NCBI GenBank assembly: GCA_902810745.1
Contig: CADDYW010000001.1
Coordinates: 153,470 to 217,469, forward strand
Source of the DNA: Chloroflexota bacterium
GTDB taxonomy: Bacteria > Chloroflexota > UBA6077 > FW602-bin22 > CADDYW01
Reading direction: 5' to 3'
DNA: 64,000 nucleotides
Part shown: positions 60,102 through 64,000 of the stretch, in pieces
Numbering within the stretch: the stretch's first letter is position 1
Layout: each line of letters opens with the position of its first letter
Translations under genes and position numbers: made by a program
The notes under the pieces: model-generated
The model's input: only the letters and a program-made list of their open reading frames with translations
The model's database searches: none
What the model was told of the DNA's origin: nothing

Positions 60102-61358
60102 TCAGGACTGGTGCTCCTCAAGCTCGCGCAGCTGCTGCTGCAGCTCCTCGACCGTGCGCCGAAGGTATTGGATCGCCAGGACCTGAATTACCTGCACCTG
60201 CGAGCGCAAAGATGCGATTTCCGAGCTGACGCGATCAGCCAGGGGTACTGGCTCGTTCTCGGTGTCGTGATGGTCAGCACGCAGCTCTCGGGCGACTTCG
60301 GCAAGCTCGGAACCAAGTCGCGCACGCTCCTCCTCGAGACGTACGAGCCGACGCTCGGCCTCCTCGGTCCGTCGCACGACCGAGTCGAGCTCGATCCTGA
60401 GATCCTCGAGCCCCCTCGTCACACTATCGACGCGCTCGACAAGCTGCCAGACCAGCGCGCTGACACCGTTCACGTGCTGGCCCTGCGCCTCCACCGTCTC
60501 CGATATGCGCTTCAGGGTCCCGCGGTCGACCTTTCCCTGGGCGTCGATCCGACCGAGGTCAGCATTCATTGCTTCGACGTCCCGGACGAGACTGTCGATC
60601 CGGTGATCTACCGCGTCGCCCTGCTCGACAAGGGCATTCACCTGGCGCGTGAGATCGACGATCGGACGGAGCCGCTCTTCGCTCCGTGCAATCAGCTCGT
60701 CGGTATTGTGACGAATCTCGGTCAGCTCGCGGGTGAAACGAAGATCAAGAAGCTTGAACTGGCTATCCAGACGAGCGAGCTCGTTCTGATGCCGCTCGCT
60801 GGTCTGCTCGGAAACCGACTGGAATGTGCTGAAGCGGCGTGTTACTTCGTCGGCAACGGCGAGCCGGTTCTGCAGAGCCGCCTGGGTCCGCTGAAGCTCG
60901 TCGACGACCTGTCCAACCAATGCACGCTCGTCGCGCGCTCGCTTCATCTCTTCGGCGAAGGCAGCCATGCGTCCGGTCATCGCTTCGGATGCTCGATCGA
61001 GCGCGATGACCTGCTGGGCAAGATCGCTGAGCTGTCGTAGATCGCGCTCGCGCTGGGCTGTCTGCATCTGCTCCGCACGAATCGACGCGTCGATGTGGTC
61101 GCCGAGTGATCTCTCCACGAGAGCCAGGTGATCGCGCAGCTGGACGATCGCTTCGGCAAGTGCATCGTCTTCGCGTTTGCTCTCGTTTTCGACGAGCTGT
61201 GCGACCACGGTACCGTGCTCGCGAACCTCATCGCGGAGCTGCTCCACAGCCCGCGTGAGCTGGACGAGACGGTCATGATCGGCACGGCGCTGCTCTTCCA
61301 GCCAGATGATCAGGCGCTGTACATCCGAATCGGCCGTGGAGGAGACCTCTGCGTCCAC
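60102..61358 (-). CDS. Long coiled-coil protein between PBP genes
   Basis: The 418-residue protein has no signal peptide or membrane segment and is almost all charged heptads (VERSLGDHIDASIRAEQ, VVRRTEEAERRLVRLEEE). Breaks near 100 and 300 suggest three helical blocks. It resembles no family I can name; it might be a cytoskeletal or scaffold protein. AGGGGGATATCG precedes the GTG at 61356-61358. It sits between the PBP1A gene and the PBP2-like gene, on the same strand. Confidence 0.7.
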   Translation of the reverse strand: MDAEVSSTADSDVQRLIIWLEEQRRADHDRLVQLTRAVEQLRDEVREHGTVVAQLVENESKREDDALAEAIVQLRDHLALVERSLGDHIDASIRAEQMQTAQRERDLRQLSDLAQQVIALDRASEAMTGRMAAFAEEMKRARDERALVGQVVDELQRTQAALQNRLAVADEVTRRFSTFQSVSEQTSERHQNELARLDSQFKLLDLRFTRELTEIRHNTDELIARSEERLRPIVDLTRQVNALVEQGDAVDHRIDSLVRDVEAMNADLGRIDAQGKVDRGTLKRISETVEAQGQHVNGVSALVWQLVERVDSVTRGLEDLRIELDSVVRRTEEAERRLVRLEEERARLGSELAEVARELRADHHDTENEPVPLADRVSSEIASLRSQVQVIQVLAIQYLRRTVEELQQQLRELEEHQS

Positions 61359-61555
61359 CGATATCCCCCTACTTCACGCGCGCGACCGCTGCCTGCGAGG
61401 GAGCATCTCCGAGATCCAACGGCGCCGTCGCGGGCGTCTGGATCACCAGGCGGCCTTCAGGACCCCCTTCCAGGTGGCAGCGTGCCGGCGGAGCACCAGC
61501 CCGGCGATGCGATGATACCACAGAGCGACGTAGAAAGCAGGTTAGAGGTGCGTCC

Positions 61556-63691
61556 TCAGCCAACCGTACAAATCGGGGTGATGCCCTGAATGTACCAGTC
61601 TTCCTTCCCGCACACGTTCCCGTGAACGACACCCGGCGGCACCTTGAAGTCGTGCACGGGCAGGTGCAGGTACTGGTGAGCGGCGCTGGCGTAGGTATGC
61701 CAGATCGCCCCCGCCGAGAGCACGCCTTCGGTCGCCTTCATCGGCTCGCCGTCCGTGTTTCCAACCCAGATTGCAATCGCCAGATCAGGCGTGTAGCCAA
61801 CCGTCCACGCATCCTGCTCGAGCTGCGTCGTCCCCGTCTTCGCGGCCGCTGGACGATCGATGTTCAGCGCACCGCCCGGAGCGAAGGTGAAATGTCGTGC
61901 TTTATCGTCGGACAGCGTGCTGGTGATCAGGTACGCTGCCTGCGGCGAGACGACCTGGATCGGGGGCGGAGGATGATACTGATAGACGACGTTACCGCTG
62001 GAATCCGTGATTTTCAGAATCGCCACCGGCTCGTACCGTCGCATTCCGAGAGCTCGATCCTGCAAAGGGACCGGCTCGCCGACCATGTACCCGTCATTTG
62101 CGAACACCGAATAGGCAAATGCCATGTCCAGAGGCTCAACGTCAGCTGCGCCCAGCGTGAGAGTTAATCCGTAACGATCCGGGTTGGTCATCGACGTGAT
62201 GCCCATCGCGTGGGCAGTGTCGGCCATCGCGTGGACGCCGACGCGTTGCAGCAGCTTGACCGCGGGAATGTTGAGCGAGCTCGCCAGTGCTTCGCGGAGG
62301 GTAACCGGCCCGTGGAACTGGTAATCGAAGTTATTCGGTACGTACGGGCTGAGCCCGGGCCCACGATCGAACGCGGTCTTGACGTCGTAAACAATCGAGG
62401 ACGGAACGAATCCTCGCTCGAACGCCGTGACGTAGTTGAATGGCTTGACCGAGGATCCCGGCTGCCGCAGTGAGGTGCAGACGTTCACCTGACCGTCGAT
62501 GTTGTTGTCCCAGTAGTCCAGGCTGCCGGTCATCGTCAAGATCTCGCCGGTCGAGGGCTGGATCGTCACGACACAGGCATTGTGCGCGTTCATCTCCTGT
62601 CGAATCTGATTGATCCGCTCCTGGGCCTTCTGTCGCGCAAGCTGATCCAGACCGTAGTCGAGGGTCGTCTGGATTCGCCAGCCGCGGTTATAGAGCGCAT
62701 CTCGGCCGTAGCGCTCCTGGATCAGCTGCGTTACGTAGTTGACGAAATGCGGCGCCTTGATCGCGAATTTTGGGCTCTGGAAGTGAAGGTGCTCTTTCTT
62801 TGCCGCGTCGGCCTGGGCTTGCGAGATGTAGCCGTGATAGACCATGCGATCTAGAACGTACGCCTGCCGTGCCTTCGCAGCCGGCAGGTTGTGGAGCGGG
62901 TCGTAGTCAGATGGTGCCTGCGGCAAGCCCGCGAGCATCGCCGATTCCGCAAGATCGAGCTGGCTCACCGGTTTGCCGAAGTACGATTCGGCAGCAGCCC
63001 CGACGCCGTAGCTGAGATTTCCGTAGTAGACCTCGTTGAAGTACATACTGAGGATCTGCGTCTTGGAGTACGTCTGAGTGAGCTCGACGGCGAAGATGGC
63101 TTCCTTGATCTTTCGATCGAGGGTCTGTGCCTGGCGTTCCTGATAGGTGAACAGCACATTCCGCGCGAGCTGCTGCGTGAGTGTGCTCGCGCCACTGACG
63201 ATTCCGTGGCTAGCATAGTTCTGCAGGGCGGCTCGGAGGATCGACAGCGGGTCCACACCGGGATTGCTAAAGAACGTCGGGTCTTCGACCGCGATGGTTG
63301 CATTGATCAAGTTCCGGGGAATCTGATTGAGATTGACCAGGATTCGACGTCCATGGTCGGGGTCGATTAGCTCGTACAGCAGTACGCCATTGCGATCATA
63401 GATGCGCGTCGTCTGGAAGACCGGCCGGCTCATTACCTGCGGGACCGGTGGAATATCGCGAACGAAATACGCGAATCCCGAGTAGATGACGAGCGGAACT
63501 ACGACGGCGAGCGTGAACAGAACGAGGAAGACGGCCGACAGCATCACGCGCGCGACGGTGCCGGAGTCCGACGTGTGAAACGATCGAATCGATGAGAAGA
63601 GCCCGATCGGGGCTCGCCACGTGCGAAGGCGGAGGTGACGGCGCGCGGGTCTGGACCACCTCACCTCGGCTGCGCTCACGTTCGAGGACAT
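61556..63691 (-). CDS. Bifunctional class A penicillin-binding protein (PBP1A-type)
   Basis: The 711-residue protein makes and cross-links glycan strands. A basic cytoplasmic tail and one helix (about 48-72) precede the GT51 domain: VEDPTFFSNPGVDP (catalytic Glu, with Asn where His is common), GASTLTQQLARN and NEVYYGNLSYG. The transpeptidase has all motifs: GSSVKPF (SxxK, about 405), SSLN (SxN) and AAKTGTTQ (KTG). The ATG has GAGGTCG upstream. With the neighbouring PBP2 apparently dead, this is the only competent cross-linking enzyme in the window. Confidence 0.95.
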   Translation of the reverse strand: MSSNVSAAEVRWSRPARRHLRLRTWRAPIGLFSSIRSFHTSDSGTVARVMLSAVFLVLFTLAVVVPLVIYSGFAYFVRDIPPVPQVMSRPVFQTTRIYDRNGVLLYELIDPDHGRRILVNLNQIPRNLINATIAVEDPTFFSNPGVDPLSILRAALQNYASHGIVSGASTLTQQLARNVLFTYQERQAQTLDRKIKEAIFAVELTQTYSKTQILSMYFNEVYYGNLSYGVGAAAESYFGKPVSQLDLAESAMLAGLPQAPSDYDPLHNLPAAKARQAYVLDRMVYHGYISQAQADAAKKEHLHFQSPKFAIKAPHFVNYVTQLIQERYGRDALYNRGWRIQTTLDYGLDQLARQKAQERINQIRQEMNAHNACVVTIQPSTGEILTMTGSLDYWDNNIDGQVNVCTSLRQPGSSVKPFNYVTAFERGFVPSSIVYDVKTAFDRGPGLSPYVPNNFDYQFHGPVTLREALASSLNIPAVKLLQRVGVHAMADTAHAMGITSMTNPDRYGLTLTLGAADVEPLDMAFAYSVFANDGYMVGEPVPLQDRALGMRRYEPVAILKITDSSGNVVYQYHPPPPIQVVSPQAAYLITSTLSDDKARHFTFAPGGALNIDRPAAAKTGTTQLEQDAWTVGYTPDLAIAIWVGNTDGEPMKATEGVLSAGAIWHTYASAAHQYLHLPVHDFKVPPGVVHGNVCGKEDWYIQGITPICTVG

Positions 63692-63796
63692 CGCACGACC
63701 TCATCCATCAATGGACCGGTTGGATCGAGTGGCAGCCACTGGCAGACGCTCTGCTGACCGCGCCACAGAATGCAAGAGTCGCGCCAATCGACACGG

Positions 63797-63825
63797 TCGA
63801 CAGCAGGATACCGACGTGGTACAAT
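63797..63825 (+). promoter_or_regulatory. Promoter for tRNA-Thr
   Basis: TCGACA (63797-63802) and TACAAT (63820-63825) are 17 bp apart, with the start about 12 nt before the mature tRNA. Confidence 0.65.
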
Positions 63826-63843
63826 ATCAAGGCACGTGTATCA

Positions 63844-63915
63844 GCCGACGTAGCTCAGTGGTAGAGCAAGTGTTTCGTAAACACTAGGTCGAGGGTTCGA
63901 ATCCCCCCGTCGGCT
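63844..63915 (+). tRNA. tRNA-Thr (CGU)
   Basis: The 72-nt cloverleaf has acceptor GCCGACG/CGTCGGC, D arm GCTC..GAGC, anticodon stem AGTGT/ACACT with loop TTCGTAA (anticodon CGT), and T loop TTCGAAT. The T stem has one A-C mismatch. CCA is not encoded, unlike the tRNA-Phe. Confidence 0.92.
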
Positions 63916-63920
63916 CCCGA

Positions 63921-63969
63921 AAAGCCCGCACCAGAGTAAGCGAAACGCCTCGGACGGTGCGGGCTTTTT
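63921..63969 (+). terminator. Rho-independent terminator after tRNA-Thr
   Basis: A 12-bp stem, AAAGCCCGCACC (63921-63932) with GGTGCGGGCTTT (63956-63967), runs into a T tract. Confidence 0.9.
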
Positions 63970-64000
63970 CTGCGTCGAGCCCCGATCCGTCTGGGACGTC

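Noticed and set aside
61359..61555. Small gene between PBP1A and the coiled-coil gene
   Set aside because: Frames here lack an RBS or start on their own and overlap the PBP1A end; no domain seen.
1..64000. CRISPR arrays, insertion sequences, prophage or replication origin
   Set aside because: No regularly spaced repeats, transposase or integrase genes, or DnaA-box clusters were found.

Overview
The window is a gene-dense bacterial chromosome segment of roughly 60% G+C. Its features fit Chloroflexota, perhaps Thermomicrobia-like; this placement is inferred from gene content, not from a search. It has a long Alu-type SRP RNA, an sbp-ftsA-ftsZ division cluster, the DapL variant of lysine synthesis, two-subunit glycine decarboxylase, a PAC2 protein, a membrane sortase, and many GTG starts that overlap the upstream stop (GTGA/ATGA). 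No phage, CRISPR array, insertion sequence or replication origin was recognised.

Layout. 1-6.1 kb: the end of a GH18-like exported protein, an HD hydrolase with a structured leader, and a three-subunit molybdenum hydroxylase (minus). 6.3-10.8 kb: an exported trypsin-like protein, Sbp, FtsA and FtsZ (plus). 10.8-13 kb: a two-domain glutaredoxin-fold oxidoreductase with an in-frame UGA exactly where the first cysteine of its C-terminal CPYC motif belongs, a peroxiredoxin-fold protein and a PAC2 protein. 13.1-20.9 kb: a radical SAM protein, alcohol dehydrogenase, S9 peptidase, TIM-barrel protein, nitrilase homologue and Ldh_2 dehydrogenase. 21-23 kb: guaA and tRNA-Phe. 23.1-30.5 kb: a four-gene VWA/DUF58 surface-protein cluster. 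30.6-34.9 kb: dapA-dapB-lysA-dapL. 35.3-36.6 kb: a patch of gene fragments with a truncated RHS core and a small inverted RHS piece. 36.8-43.2 kb: GH, cdd, CorC-like, glmU, ispE and rsmA. 43.3-43.55 kb: SRP RNA. 43.6-47.6 kb: a coiled-coil protein, ftsH, a small protein and a sortase. 47.75-63.7 kb: an almost unbroken minus-strand run of twelve genes (PBP1A, coiled-coil, PBP2, RodA, gcvPA, gcvPB, three substrate-binding proteins, GNAT, GT4, trmD). The window ends with tRNA-Thr(CGU).

Best candidates for new biology. (1) A selenocysteine-containing PDO-type disulfide oxidoreductase: intact frame and domain after UGA, and a SECIS-like hairpin at the right distance. (2) A PBP2 homologue next to RodA whose catalytic Ser and Lys (SxxK reads ATFQ) and KTG box are gone, implying a pseudo-transpeptidase partner for RodA. 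(3) A radical SAM protein with unusual cysteine spacing. (4) A nitrilase-family protein with alanine at the nucleophile position. (5) Three unrelated substrate-binding proteins without permeases in a wall/glycine gene run. (6) Unexplained structured leaders before the HD gene and glmU.
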